Origin: Xyrauchen texanus
Taxonomy: Eukaryota > Chordata > Actinopteri > Cypriniformes > Catostomidae
Direction: 5' to 3'
Length of the DNA: 64,000 nucleotides
NCBI RefSeq assembly: GCF_025860055.1
Contig: NC_068297.1
Span: 18,362,620 to 18,426,619 of the forward strand
Positions 11,500 to 22,276 of the stretch are shown one piece after another. How positions within the stretch are numbered: position 1 is the first letter of the stretch; each line of letters opens with the position of its first letter. Position numbers and translations under genes: made by a program. Under the pieces are notes generated by a model. The model ran no database searches. It saw only the letters and a list, made by a program, of their open reading frames with translations, and was not told the origin of the DNA.

Positions 11500-12784
11500 T
11501 TAGTTCATGCATGCATGTATTATTTATGTAGACATTAACATCAACATTAATCAAGATTAAGAACCGCTGTAAAAATATGGTTCTTCACTAGTTGTTTATG
11601 TGCTGTAATGCGTCCTCTTCTGGAGAGATTTATGGATGTGCATAGAATTACTTGGCTACATTGTGGCTTTTGCAGGCTCTTCTGTATCATCATGCTTGCA
11701 CAAAATAAAAAAGAACACACATACGATCAAAATTTCAAATAACAGGATTAGAATCTATGCTATTTGTAAAAAAAGGAAAGACAGAAAAAGGTAAACACCA
11801 CTGAATAATCATGTACTTAACACATTCAGAACAGATTAGGCCTACAGAAATGTACTGTAACACATTAAAATAAATCTATATATGAGTCCATATAAGAAAG
11901 TCCATCAAGTAATTTCTACAATTGCCAATTTCTTTTTCGATTAAGATGATTGAATACAGTCAGAGAGTTGGTTCATGAATTAAATAAAGGAAACCGAATG
12001 ACGTAACTTAAATTTTCGCCACAAGCTAACACAAAATTAATTTACTTAAATGCCACACGATGGCGCCAGTGCTTTGTCTGCTGTGCAACTTTATATGGTG
12101 CATGTTGATTCATTCTTGAACATTAGATGTCGCTATAAGACATATTATGTTTAATAACACAGAACACACACGTTCTTAATAGGCTAAATCATAATTATTG
12201 AGATGGTCAGCGGCTTTAAGATGAAACACTTTAACTGCATTCTAGGTCTGTGGGCAAATCGGAGTCTTTTTGAGAGAGCAAATAATAAACCACAGACACT
12301 CAAAGGACAGTAGTGTTCTATATAAATACACACAAGTGACTCACATTTAGACATTGTTGCATAACCCTGTAACAAATCATATGCTAGACATGAAAAAGTA
12401 CATGATGACTCAATGTGGAAAATGAATAGTAATTTATTGTAATTTTGTTTAAACTTTCTTTTTTGTTTTATTTAACAGTTTCTGATTCCTGCTATTATAG
12501 TTCTTAAGCACTTTCCCATTTTTTGTTTGAATCTGTTATGATGTGCCATCTAATAAATTAACTATAAATCCAAACAGTTGAAGGGGAGAGGGAGTGCAGG
12601 CCATCAGTTTTACTCTTCTTTATTTCAATAGAATAATTGTAGTAGTAGCACTAGTAGTAACAACAATAATACTAGAGAACCTATATTATCTCTGCAGTAC
12701 ATCTCCACAAGGTATTTATTCAGGATACCTGAAGCTATAAAGACAGTAAAAAGTCTACATTCAGTCATTTATGAAAAACTACTT
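11500..12784. other. Intergenic DNA between LINE and id3 3' end; no gene recognised
   Basis: AT-rich sequence. ORFs are short and not protein-like. A motif TGGCGCCAGTGCTTTGTCTG near 12061-12080 resembles a BMP element but has the wrong spacing (see rejected items). Confidence 0.5.
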
Positions 12785-13469
12785 AACTCCACATCTCTCA
12801 TTTTATTTGTATGATTTATTTTCTTGTGTAAAAAGAGTGTGTACAAACAAAACACATAAAGGAGTTTATGAAACTCGTTGATTTGACAGTCTGTAGAAAT
12901 AGACAATCCCCACAAACATATACAATCCACTCTATATTATAGAGCTCAAATTCTGATCCATGTGTGTGTGTGTGTATGTATATATATTCCCATTGCCTAA
13001 GGCCCTTCCCACCCCATAGCACAAAAAACCCTCAAGCACAATATGTACATCATCCCAGTGATAGAGTCAATCAGTGAGACCAAATGGCAGCCATGCTGAA
13101 ATGTGGAAATGTTTTCAAGAAAAAAACGGGGAGGCTATTCTCCAAGAATGGCTGGGAAGGAAGGGTGTGTGAAGAGATATTAGTTAGTCCAAATAGTCAG
13201 GAATGTAGCCAGTACAAAATATACAATGTTTGATTGCTGCCACAAAAAATAGGAATGATTAAGAAAAAAATCTGAAGGCTTTTCTTTTTTGTGATCTTCA
13301 AAACTCCACGGATTTGGTTTGTTTAAGTGTCCAGTGACCAAAGAATAGACATCTCGAGAGGGGCGCAGATTGCTTTCCCACACTCTGAATAGAGCCTCAC
13401 TCCTTCACCCGACTCACCCCTTCACTCTCTTTTCTTCCACAAGTGGAGGAGAAAGTTTCTATCCCGCAC
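12785..13469 (-). other. id3: Probable id3 exon 3 (3' UTR)
   Basis: Vertebrate Id genes carry a second intron in the 3' UTR. On the minus strand a pyrimidine-rich stretch ends in ATGCTGCAG at 13470, a good acceptor, and a donor lies after the id3 stop codon at 14231. The exon would run to two AATAAA signals (12815-12820 and 12802-12807 on the minus strand), with cleavage near 12785. No coding potential is expected or seen. The boundaries are inferred from splice and poly(A) signals only; RNA data would settle them. Confidence 0.45.
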
Positions 13470-13502
13470 CTGCAGCATATGAGAGGGAGAATGTTAACTC
13501 AG

Positions 13503-13505
<3 letters not shown>

Positions 13506-13566
<61 letters not shown>

Positions 13567-13569
13567 CAC
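13506..13569. repeat. (CA)n microsatellite
   Basis: About 30 CA units with one CG interruption near the right end. It lies inside the presumed id3 intron 2. Confidence 0.95.
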
Positions 13570-13836
13570 ATGTTGGTGCCGCTATCATTATGAGGACTCT
13601 CCATAGATAATGATTTTTATACTGTAAGAACAATAGATTATATCACCTAAACCTAACCCTCACAAAAATCTTTCTGCATTTTTACATTTTCAATAAAACA
13701 TAATTTAATATGATTTTTAAGCTATTTATATTATGGGAACACTAGAAATGTCCTCATAAACCACATTTATAGCATAATACCCTTGTAATTACCAGTTTGT
13801 AACCTAAAAAAGGTCCTTGTAAACCTCTTAAACCTG

Positions 13837-13880
<44 letters not shown>
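13570..13880. repeat. CA-flanked dispersed repeat plus second (CA)n
   Basis: Between two CA tracts (13506-13569 and 13839-13878) lies a diverged copy of the repeat found twice at 34557-35157. Shared words include GACTCTCCATAGATAATG / GACTTTCCATAGACATAATG, TTTTTATACTGTA, CCTAAACCTAACCCTCAC and TTCTGCATTTTTACATTTTC. Its association with CA tracts on both sides is the same in all three copies. Confidence 0.7.
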
Positions 13881-13896
13881 GGATACAGGCAGACAA

Positions 13897-13912
13897 CAGA
13901 CAGTCTGGCGCC
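13897..13912 (-). promoter_or_regulatory. id3: BMP/Smad response element in id3 intron 2
   Basis: On the minus strand this reads GGCGCC AGACT GTCTG, matching the bipartite BMP-response form: a GGCGCC Smad1/5 box, exactly 5 bp, then a GTCT Smad4 box. A further GTCTG lies two bases beyond (13890-13894). Id1-3 are classic direct BMP targets through such elements. Function here is inferred from the motif and its position within id3. Confidence 0.6.
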
Positions 13913-14254
13913 AACTGAAAAACTTTAATTTGCTGGAACTGATATGGGAATCCGAGCTTGTTTGCCGATTGGCACGATGAGCAAAAGAAATGAGAGCGGT
14001 GGACAGACTTTGTTATAGATGTCTGACTCTATCAAAATGAAATTAACGCAACAAATGTTTAACTTATTAATTAATACCTGTCTACTAGCAACTAGGCCTA
14101 CTGCTTTCACTGATTACAACTTTGCAACATTTGACTAATGTAATGAGTTAAAAATAAAAGTCAAACAAACATAGTAAATCTATTTCAGATTATTAAAAAG
14201 AAAGAAAGGAAGAAAGAAGCAGAAGTGTACCGTTGACGTTGTCATTCATCTGTC

Positions 14255-14715
14255 CTAATGGCACAGAGCTCCATCCTCTTTGGAGAAATTACGGGTCATC
14301 TCTGAATTCTAATGAGGGGGAAAGAGTATATTTATTCATATTGATTTCAACTAGATTACTATTATTAAGTCATAATCGTTATAAATAATAAATACATTTT
14401 AAAGACTTGTGATGACGCGCTCACCTTCATTGACATGAACAAGTCGGACGCGTTGTTTGTGTCCGTCTCGTTTTCCAGCGCTATCTGTAAGTCGAAGATG
14501 TAATCTATTACATGCTGAAGAATCTCCACCTGACTCACGGACTTGTTCTGAGGGATACTGGGCACCAGTTCTTTGAGTTTAGAGTAACAGTCATTCATGT
14601 CGGACAGCTCCTCAGAGGGACTCTTGCAACGGCTGATGGCGAGGCTCTGCTCTGAGACACAGCAAACTGCCTCATAACAGCTTCTGACAGACCGAACGGG
14701 ACAGATAGCCTTCAT
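14255..14715 (-). CDS. id3: Inhibitor of DNA binding 3 (HLH protein), two coding exons
   Basis: Id3 is a nuclear helix-loop-helix protein without a basic region. It binds E-proteins and blocks their dimerisation with tissue-specific bHLH factors, keeping cells proliferating and undifferentiated; it is a direct BMP target. Exon 1 codes 14715-14425 (97 codons) and begins MKAICPVRSVRSCYEAVCC, the Id3 N-terminus. The HLH spans about residues 38-80: DMNDCYSKLKELVPSIPQNK, then the loop and second helix VSQVEILQHVIDYIFDLQ. Exon 1 ends AAG followed by GTGAGC. Exon 2 starts after CCCTCATTAG at 14308 in the same phase and ends ALCH plus TAG at 14255, like the C-terminal Cys-His of mammalian Id3. The total is 114 aa, near the human 119. 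No break is seen. The SVSQVEILQ wording favours Id3 over Id1 (KASKMEILQ). Confidence 0.95.
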
Positions 14716-15060
14716 TCTGGGTACGTGGTCTGACTGAAAGTTTGGCTTGCTAGTAGAATCCAACTGTAGCCGTATCTCAAGAACTCCTAGGTCCGGAGAG
14801 TGAGATAAATGTATGTAGTTGTCCTGCTTGGTTGATATCCAACAAACGTTCGTCTCCTTTCTCGTCTCGCGCTCACTGAACGATGGCAGCGTGCGAAGGC
14901 AGGCGACTCGTTTTAAAGCGCTGCTTTGTGTAGCACCGCCCCCTCCACACATAAACAAACCCTCATGTTCGGCTGAGCCAATAAAAAGAGGCGTATGAGA
15001 CGATGAGCCCCGCCATATGCAAATAGTTAACTAGTCATTGGAAGCGTTGGCATGTCACTC
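14716..15060 (-). promoter_or_regulatory. id3: id3 proximal promoter and 5' UTR
   Basis: Reading the minus strand towards the gene: an octamer ATTTGCAT (15017-15024), a GC box GGCGGGGC (15007-15014), a CCAAT box in reverse orientation (14978-14982), and a TATA-like TTTAAAA (14911-14917). Transcription would start near 14885, giving a 5' UTR of about 170 nt. The element order is typical of a TATA-type vertebrate promoter; the start site is inferred. Confidence 0.6.
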
Positions 15061-15481
15061 AGAGGGAAATTGGTGGAATGAGGAAGAGCTGTCAGAATAC
15101 CACATATTTTTGGAGTGTTGATTTTGGGTCAGTGAACCTAAACGGAGCTGGGTCAGTTAGAGCATTACATTAAATATAAACTTACTTAACTTAAAGCTGA
15201 AAAACCTTTTGGAAAATAAAATGTAGGTACTGGTTTCTCGCACACTGTACATTATAAACGTGTAATTTATGCAAATACACAATATAATTGAATACAAACA
15301 TTTACATCAAGTGGACACGTTTGGGTTCAACGAGCCAACATTTGTGGGAGGAAAATGCAATCATCCGCTTAGTTTAGGCAGAAGTGCATGATATGGATCA
15401 AATCCATAAATAAGGTAGCCTGCCCTACTCCCGTGACCAGAAGACACACTGGCGTCGAGAATTACATCCTTAAGAGACTGT

Positions 15482-15559
<78 letters not shown>

Positions 15560-16059
15560 ATTACATTTGTTTTACCTGAAATAGGCTACTTTATGACCCG
15601 TGCAGTAAACAGTATTATATAGATGGCAGAATGCCTCTCTTTTATCGTGCCTGGCAAAGAAAGCGTACATTTAGATCTCGTTAAATGTATAAGCCCATAG
15701 CAAACATTTCCAAATATTCTCACGATGATGGAAATATTAATAATGAACCTAGGAACATCTGAAAACAAACCACAGCGCGCGCGGTTTCCCTACATTCTAA
15801 AAGTGGCACTCGTTATCTATAAATAGATCATAACTATACTTGACTCCAATGCCTCTTCTATATCATATAAAGAGGAAGTTTTGCAAGTTACAACCAATAC
15901 AGACTGACGCTATTTCCAGTTTTAACCCAGTGCATTTTTAGTTTACACCAAAAATGTGTCTCCTCTTTTCTCACAGTGCTGTTTTTGTGAAGGAATGCGC
16001 TGGCGGGCCAGCTGTGTGTCCTGTCCCGCTCCAGCTGTGTTGATCTAACGCGCGAGTCC
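15061..16059. other. id3 upstream region, no gene; contains (CA)n tract
   Basis: Intergenic DNA upstream of id3. It includes a 73-bp CA-type tract at 15484-15556. ORFs across it are repeats or unconserved. It may contain regulatory DNA for id3. Confidence 0.5.
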
Positions 16060-16090
16060 CAGACAGCCTGGCGCCGAGCTCCAGACGTCA
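16060..16090 (-). promoter_or_regulatory. id3: Upstream BMP/Smad response element with CRE-like site
   Basis: On the minus strand 16075-16060 reads GGCGCC AGGCT GTCTG, again a GGCGCC box, 5-bp spacer and GTCT box. A CRE-like TGACGTC lies at 16084-16090, 9 bp away. The site is about 1.2 kb upstream of the inferred id3 start, in a CpG-rich patch (16020-16150). Mammalian Id promoters hold comparable distal BMP elements; direct function here is inferred. Confidence 0.6.
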
Positions 16091-16936
16091 TCCATTCACG
16101 CGCTCCAACGCGCACCCCCATGGGCGAGAGAGTGGTCTCGGCCATGGAGCCGCTCTCATTGGTCAGTACAGCTATCAATCAAAATGTAAGCACCCACCCT
16201 ATCTCTCCCTCAAGGGATCTAGATCTGCCCGCACATTTTATCAGCGGCGCACAGCTGGATTTACATTCACTTTAAAAGTTGCGCGTTTAAAAGTCCTTCA
16301 GTTTGGCTAGATTAGTTAAACTAATACAAAAATAACTCTCTGTTTTCTCAGACTGTAATAGCATAATAGTGAAATAGACCCAAGTAAGAAACACATTCCT
16401 GTTTTGCTTGAATGGAGCATACAGTATTCTGTAATTCACCTTTGTCGTGTTCAAACTGGTAGCCTATTAAAATGTGAGTAACTTATTAAAAGTTGTGAAT
16501 GGCAAGTTCACACCTTTATTTTATGTGGGTGCAACCGGATAAATGCACGTCTTTGCAGGCCGTGTTAAGCAATTGAGTGTAAAAATTGGCCTGGTATTTT
16601 GACGTTGGCCAAAGTGCACAACTGCAAACAAACAGAAAAACAAACAAAAAAGTTTAGGCCTTAATTTTCTGGCTAAAGCAAATAGCAGGGGAAGTTGCCC
16701 TCTGCAGGCAGGCTACCAAATTACCGTTGATAAATAAAAATAAAGAATAACATTTTTGGATATTTGACAACAGAAAATAATATAAATATTTAACTATCGC
16801 AGAGTTATACATAGCGAGCAATTTAGCTACAAGGCAACTCCCTAAAAGTTTGGTTGGCAGAGGTCAATTTTGATCTAACATTATGTATTGTGACAATATA
16901 GGCCTTCAGTATGTTGCACAGAATGTTGTCTTCATA
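16091..16936. other. No gene recognised
   Basis: CpG-rich at the id3 side up to about 16260, AT-rich afterwards. No coding exon seen. Confidence 0.5.
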
Positions 16937-17334
16937 CACTGGAGGCCAAATGTTTGGAATAATGTACAGGTTTGCTGTTTCGGAAGGAAACTGGTACTTT
17001 AATTCACCAAAGTGGCATTCAACTGATCATAAAGTATAGTCAGGACATTACTGATGTAAAAAAAACAGCACCATCACTATTTGAAAGTCATTTTTGATCA
17101 AATCTAGACAGGCCCTATTTCCAGCAGCCATCACTCCAACAAATTATACTTGAGTAATCATGCTTAATTGCTAATTTGGTACTAGAAAATCACTTGCCAT
17201 TATGTCAAACACAGTTGAAAGCTATTTATTTTTTTTTAATGAAGCTTAACATTGTCTTTTTTTTGTTTGTTTGTTTTTTAGTTGCCACAGTATGCAATAG
17301 ACTGGCATGTCTTAAGGTGAATATTAGGTCAAAA

Positions 17335-18351
17335 ATGGCAAAAAAGAAACAACTTTCTCTAGAAACACGTCAGTCAATCATTGTTTTGAGGAATGAAGGC
17401 TATACAATGCTTGAAATTGCCAAAAAACTGAAGATTTCATATAAAGGTGTACACTACAGTCTTCAAAGACAAAGGACAACTGGCTCTAAAAGGACAGACA
17501 GAAAGAGATGTGAAAGGCCCAGATGTACAACTAAACAAGAGGATAAGTACATCAAGTCAAGTGGTTTTTATTGTCGTTCAACCATATACAGTTAGTACAG
17601 TACACAGTGAAACGAGACAACGTTCCTCCAGGACCATGGTGCTACATAAAACAACACAGGACAAACACAGAACCACATGAGACTACACAGACTAAATAAC
17701 ATACTTATATAAAGTGCACGTGCAAATGTGTGCAAAAAGTACGGGACAGTACAATAAATTACTAAAAATTAACAGGACAATAGGCACAGTGAGAGACAGT
17801 GCAGCGCTGACCAGTACACAGTAGTGCAAAAAGATGCCAAATGTAAACATAACATATTATGAGATAGTGTTCTATGCACATAGGAGTTATTGATCAGTTA
17901 TCAGAGTCTCTAGTTTGAGAAATAGATGCCTCACATGTCCTCAGCTAACAGCTTCATTGAATTCTACCCACTCAACACCAGTTTCAAATACAACAGTAAA
18001 GAGAAGACTTATGTGAAGAATTGCAAAGAAAAAGCCACTTTTGAAACAGAAATACAAAAGGTTAGAAAGGGCAAGGAAACACAGACATTGGACAACAGAT
18101 CATTGGAAAAGAGTGTTATGGATCTTAACCCCATTGAGCTTTTGTGGGATCAGCTGGACTGTAAGGGGTGTGTGAAGTGCCCAATAAGACAGACACATCT
18201 ATCGCAAGTGCTACAGGAAGTGTGGGGTGAAATGTCACCTGAGTATCTGGACAAACTGACAGCTAGAATGTCAAGGATCTGCAAAGCTGTCATTGCTGCA
18301 CATGGAGGATTTTTTGATGAGAAATCTTTGAAGTGGTTTAAGAAGTTCTGA
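17335..18351 (+). pseudogene. Tc1-family transposase, disrupted
   Basis: A Tc1 transposase cuts and pastes its element at TA sites. The N-terminal piece (from 17335) reads MAKKKQLSLETRQSIIVLRN and continues EGYTMLEIAKKLKISYKGVH, a paired-type helix-turn-helix for end binding. The C-terminal piece (to 18351) contains MDLNPIELLWDQLD, which carries the last acidic residue of the DDE/D triad, and ends KWFKKF. The central catalytic region with the first two Asp residues is missing or replaced by a retroposon insert, so no active enzyme can be made. Confidence 0.85.
17553..17925 (-). mobile_element. Retroposon (LINE 3' end) insert within Tc1
   Basis: The stretch begins TCAAGTGGTTTTTATTGTCG and contains ACAGTGAAACGAGACAACG and AAGTGCACGTGCAAA. 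I associate these words with a common fish LINE/retroposon 3' end, here in reverse orientation. It breaks the transposase reading frame. It has no ORF of its own. The family assignment is from memory and unverified. Confidence 0.5.
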
Positions 18352-18501
18352 ACATTGTTTTCTAATTGTAATAGTAATTTTTCACGTTATTAATGTCCTG
18401 ACTATACATTGTGATCAGTAGAATGCCACTTTGGTAAATAAAAGTACCAATTTCTTTCCATAAGAGCAAAATCTGTACATTATTCCAAACTTTTGGCTGT
18501 G

Positions 18502-18851
18502 TAATTCGTATTATTATTTTTGTTACATTGCCAGTGGTTAATATATAACTTTATTCTGCATTTTGTAATAAAAAAAAATCTGCATTTTGACAATTATTGT
18601 TTTGATTTTATTGTAGTTATTTTGTCCTGCTTTAGGAATACAAATGTGCAGTTTTTGATCATGCCAAAAACATCCACCACTAAACATATTCCCTAATAAA
18701 GTGACGCATCATGTGCCTCGTGCACTGACCTCTCATGCGGCCTTTTGATCTCCCATTAGCTACAGCAGCATTTGTTCAACCTGTGTCAACACCCTGATTC
18801 AAGATAAAACTAGGCTACATTGTTTTTTATTGGGAGAAATAAGTACAAAAT
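18502..18851. other. No gene recognised
   Basis: AT-rich sequence between the Tc1 relic and a GC-rich block. Confidence 0.5.
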
Positions 18852-19300
18852 GTACAGATGAGGACGTTTTTCAATCTCATTCTTGTTGACTATTTTGACT
18901 GCGGTGTCAGTAGATCAGGTGCCTCGGCGCTGGCGGGAAGAGGTCCGGTACAATCGGGGCTTTTTTTCATCGCATGGGAGAATGTGGCGACTGGCGTCAG
19001 CGAGTCTGCCCTGCTCCGCGTCCCCGCCCTCTGCTCGCTCCCGCTCCTCTGTGCAGCTGGACGCAGACAATCAAGCCATCAACAATCACCGTGCATAATT
19101 AGCGCGGCCCTCCTCCCCTTCCCGCCCTCATCACAACCAAAGCAAATCTTTCGAGGCGTTTTTTTCTCTCTTCGTCGACAAAGACTCTCTATTTGTCCAT
19201 TGGCAAAAAGGGATAGCCGAGGGAAGACGAAAACCTCAAGCAATGACTCAAGAATATGCTCCAAAGAGAAAGGAGTGGCAGCGCCTCTTTAGTGATGTGA
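18852..19300. other. GC/CpG-rich block of unknown role
   Basis: A CpG-rich stretch in otherwise AT-rich DNA about 4 kb upstream of id3. It contains GACAATCAAGCCATCAACAA and GCATAATTAGCGCGG, which hold homeobox/TALE-like and TAATTA-type words. ORFs of 144 codons (plus) and 71 codons (plus) show no recognisable protein. It could be a distal enhancer, an orphan promoter or an exon of an unknown transcript. Confidence 0.4.
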
Positions 19301-19874
19301 AGCCTGCCAGAGGACTTAATAAATCTCAACGTCACGACTGTGATCACAGAAAGGAAGAACAAAGAACACGTTTTGTATGACACTGACAAATAATATTTAT
19401 CATAGCTAAATTTTTACCTCGCTAAAAATATTTTCCCTGAGAAGTCACAAATTGAGAGTGAGAATAAAGAAGCAAGAGGTTTCTGTTTGTTGTAAGGACT
19501 ATAATCAAGCTCAACACGTCTCATGAGTAGTTGTAGCCTAATAATAGTATGATATGGCAAAATTGTAATAAATCGTATGATTTAGCTTGTACAAAAACAT
19601 ACAACTTTTACTCCTGAGTTTAACCCTATAATCCAAACCTAAACCTAATTTAAGTCTAAACCCTTACCCAAAGCCTAAACCTAACCATAATTTTAATAGG
19701 ATAATCTGTGACTATGTTTACATGGACACCACAAAACAGTTATTGTGAGAAAACAGCATTCTGGTTTACCTGCCCTATATAAGCGGCATACATTTTGTAC
19801 CACAGAAGAAAAAGAAACATCAGGGTTTTGAACATGCATTCTTTTGATTTTTCCTAATTAAAAACCCCAAACCA
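19301..19874. other. No gene recognised
   Basis: AT-rich. It includes degenerate CCTAAACCTAA-type words near 19620-19690 similar to those in the CA-flanked repeat. No other feature seen. Confidence 0.5.
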
Positions 19875-20297
19875 GGGGGCCTGGGTAGCTCAGCGAGTAT
19901 TGATGCTGACTACCACCACTGGAGTCACCAGTTCGAATCCAGGGTGTGCTGAGTGACTCCAGCCAGGTCTCCTAAAAAAACAAATTGTCCCGGTTGCTGG
20001 GGAGGGTAGAGTCACAGTAACCTCCTCTTGGTCACGATTAGTGGTTCTTGCTCTAAATTGGGCACGTGATAAATTGTGCATGAATCACGGGGAGTAGCAT
20101 GAGCCTCCATGTGCTGGGAGTCTCCGCATTGTCATGCACAATGAGCCACGTGATTAGATGCGTGGATTAACTGTCTCAGATGCGGAGGCAACTGAGACGT
20201 GTCCTCCACTACCTGGATTGCCGTGCCACCACATGGACCTACTAAGTAGTGGGAATTGGGCATTCCATATTGGGAGAAAAGGGGATAAAAAAACTAA
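19875..20297 (+). mobile_element. tRNA-derived SINE, plus orientation
   Basis: The head GGGGCCTGGGTAGCTCAG contains an RNA polymerase III A box (TAGCTCAGCGAGTA, 19886-19899) and a B box (GTTCGAATCC, 19931-19940), spaced as in tRNA genes. The body follows and ends in an A-rich tail near 20297 (GGGGATAAAAAAAC). SINEs are copied by LINE enzymes. A second copy in reverse orientation follows directly. Confidence 0.85.
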
Positions 20298-20316
20298 ACA
20301 TTAAGTGTATCCTTTT

Positions 20317-20736
20317 TTTTCTCTCCCCTTTAGTCCCCAATTTGGTATGCCCAATTCCCAATACACTTGTGGTGGCGTAGTGATGTCAATCCAGGTGACG
20401 GAGGACAAATCTCAGTTGCCTCTGTGTCTAAGACCATCAATCCGAGCTTCTTATCACGTGGCTTGTTGAATGTGTTACCACAGAGACATAATGCCTGGAA
20501 GCCTACGCTATTCCTCGCTGCATCCACGCACAACTCACCACATGTCCCACCGAGAGCAAGAACCACATTATAGCGACCATGAGCAGGTTAACCCAACGTG
20601 ACTCAACCCACCCTAGCAACCGGCCCAATTGGTTGCCTAGGAAGCCTGAGTGAAGTCACTCAGAATGCCCTGTATTCAAACTTGTGACTCCAGGTGTGGT
20701 AGTCAGCGTCTTTACCTGCTGAGCTACCCAGGCCCC
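20317..20736 (-). mobile_element. tRNA-derived SINE, minus orientation
   Basis: This is the same SINE in reverse: it starts with the T-rich tail complement (CTCCCCTTTAGTCCCCAATT) and ends with the complement of the head (GCTGAGCTACCCAGGCCCC). It faces the copy at 19875-20297 tail to tail, forming an inverted repeat with arms of about 420 bp. The sequences differ at many positions, so the copies are separate insertions, not a recent inversion. Confidence 0.85.
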
Positions 20737-22276
20737 ACATAAAGTGTAATCCTTTACACATTCCTTTAATAAGAATATACATTTTGTGTACCACGGATGA
20801 AAGGAAACATCATGGTTTGGAATTAGATGAGGGAAGTGTATTACAGGTTAGTGATATACATCTTTACATTTGAATTGCATAAAACAAAATTTGGTCACAG
20901 ATGTTTTGTTTCTTAAAATAAACTGTTGGGATAGGAAGCTAAATGTGATGCCTATAATGTATCGATTTGAAATTATGTTTGATTGATTAGTCTGAATAAA
21001 TGTTGTATCTTTCGTACAAACCAAGTTGTATGATATTTTACATTTTCTCCATCTCAAACAAATCAACACAAATTAATAAGATGTCATGTGACTGTTGGTC
21101 AAAGTAGATGCCATTTTTTTTGCAAATGAAAATGAGACTGTGAAGGTGTTGTAACTAGAAATCCGTTTGATATCTATTCCTTACAGCCTTGTTTTCAATT
21201 GTGAAAAATTCAATATGGCATCTACCTTGACTAAGGTGTATAGACCTTATTCAGAGTAGAGCCATATTACATTTTTGATGTCTATATCCCTAACAGCAAT
21301 GAAGGCTATCAGGAATATATGGCCTACCTATAGTTTCTTAAATGGCATGCACTGTATAAAGCTGCCAGTTCCTGAATCATCATTTTCACAATTCATGATT
21401 TTTTGTTGACAAAACATTTCTGGAAAGATGTTCAACACAAATTTAAACAACAGTAGAACCAATTGAAGAGACTGTAAGTCTATTCCTCACAGTCTTGTGA
21501 ATATCTGTGGATAAGGTCTATTTCATGTGTGTAATGCATCTTGCTGCATCAGTCTCTTTGTGTGTTAGAGTTATATCAGAGATATCAGTTTTTCTTGGAG
21601 AGACAGTGACAGGGAGAGAGGGTGTTGTTAGCATGACTGTGCTCCTTGTAAAGTTCAAGATGGTGGTTATGTGGAGAGAAATAAAATCACCATAGTCAGA
21701 GCTCTCCAGGACAGTGGGTGAAGCATAAACCCATGCAGTGCCAGAGTACCAGATCTATGTCCTTAAATTGCATAACTGGTTATGTTTGCATATTAATTGT
21801 AAGGTTATGTTGGGCTACACAGTAGGCAGTTATACTGGGGTCAAATGTATGAGGATCACACAGAATATGCACCGACTATAAAAACAGATTGAGAAAAGAG
21901 TTGGATGTAGATGACAGGAACGTGGGGAAAAGAGTAGGGATGAAAGAAGTATAAACAAGGGTGAGATGTTGTGAGACAGAGAGGGAGAGAAAGAGAGAGA
22001 CCACTGGGTGTCAAACCCAGGCCAAAAGACCTCTTGTCCTTTCCAGACATTGTTTAACTGCAGACTTTCAGCATGTCTCTGCATGTAAATTAGATCCAAT
22101 GTGCACACATTTCTTTCTGGGTCAAAGATGCTCCAGCATCCTTTTGGTCACTCTACCTCAAAACACACATACGCACACACAAATGTATATATATATATAT
22201 ATATGTATATTTTTTTATAGAATAGCCATTGATAAACAAACAGCTAATTTCTTGACATGGCTTCCCTTCTTTTGCT
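20737..22276. other. No gene recognised
   Basis: AT-rich sequence with a short (TA)n near 22187-22205. An imperfect inverted pair TCAAAGTAGATGCCAT (21100) and ATGGCATCTACCTTGA (21214) suggests an old MITE. ORFs up to 112 codons are low-complexity or unrecognised. Confidence 0.5.

Larger units (their letters stand above)
16937..18501 (+). mobile_element. Tc1-like transposon relic, interrupted by a retroposon
   Basis: The element lies between TA dinucleotides (16935-16936 and 18502-18503). Its ends are imperfect inverted repeats of about 120 bp that share TTTGGAATAATGTACAG, CCAAAGTGGCATTC and TATAGTCAGGACATTA. The inside holds both ends of a Tc1 transposase gene, separated by a foreign insert at about 17553-17925. 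Confidence 0.85.

Noticed and set aside
12061..12080. TGGCGCCAGTGCTTTGTCTG as another BMP element near id3
   Set aside because: The GGCGCC and GTCTG boxes are 8 bp apart, not 5, so the known spacing rule is broken.
18858..19292. 144-codon plus-strand ORF as a gene
   Set aside because: Driven by high GC content; no domain, no good start context, and overlapping ORFs in other frames.
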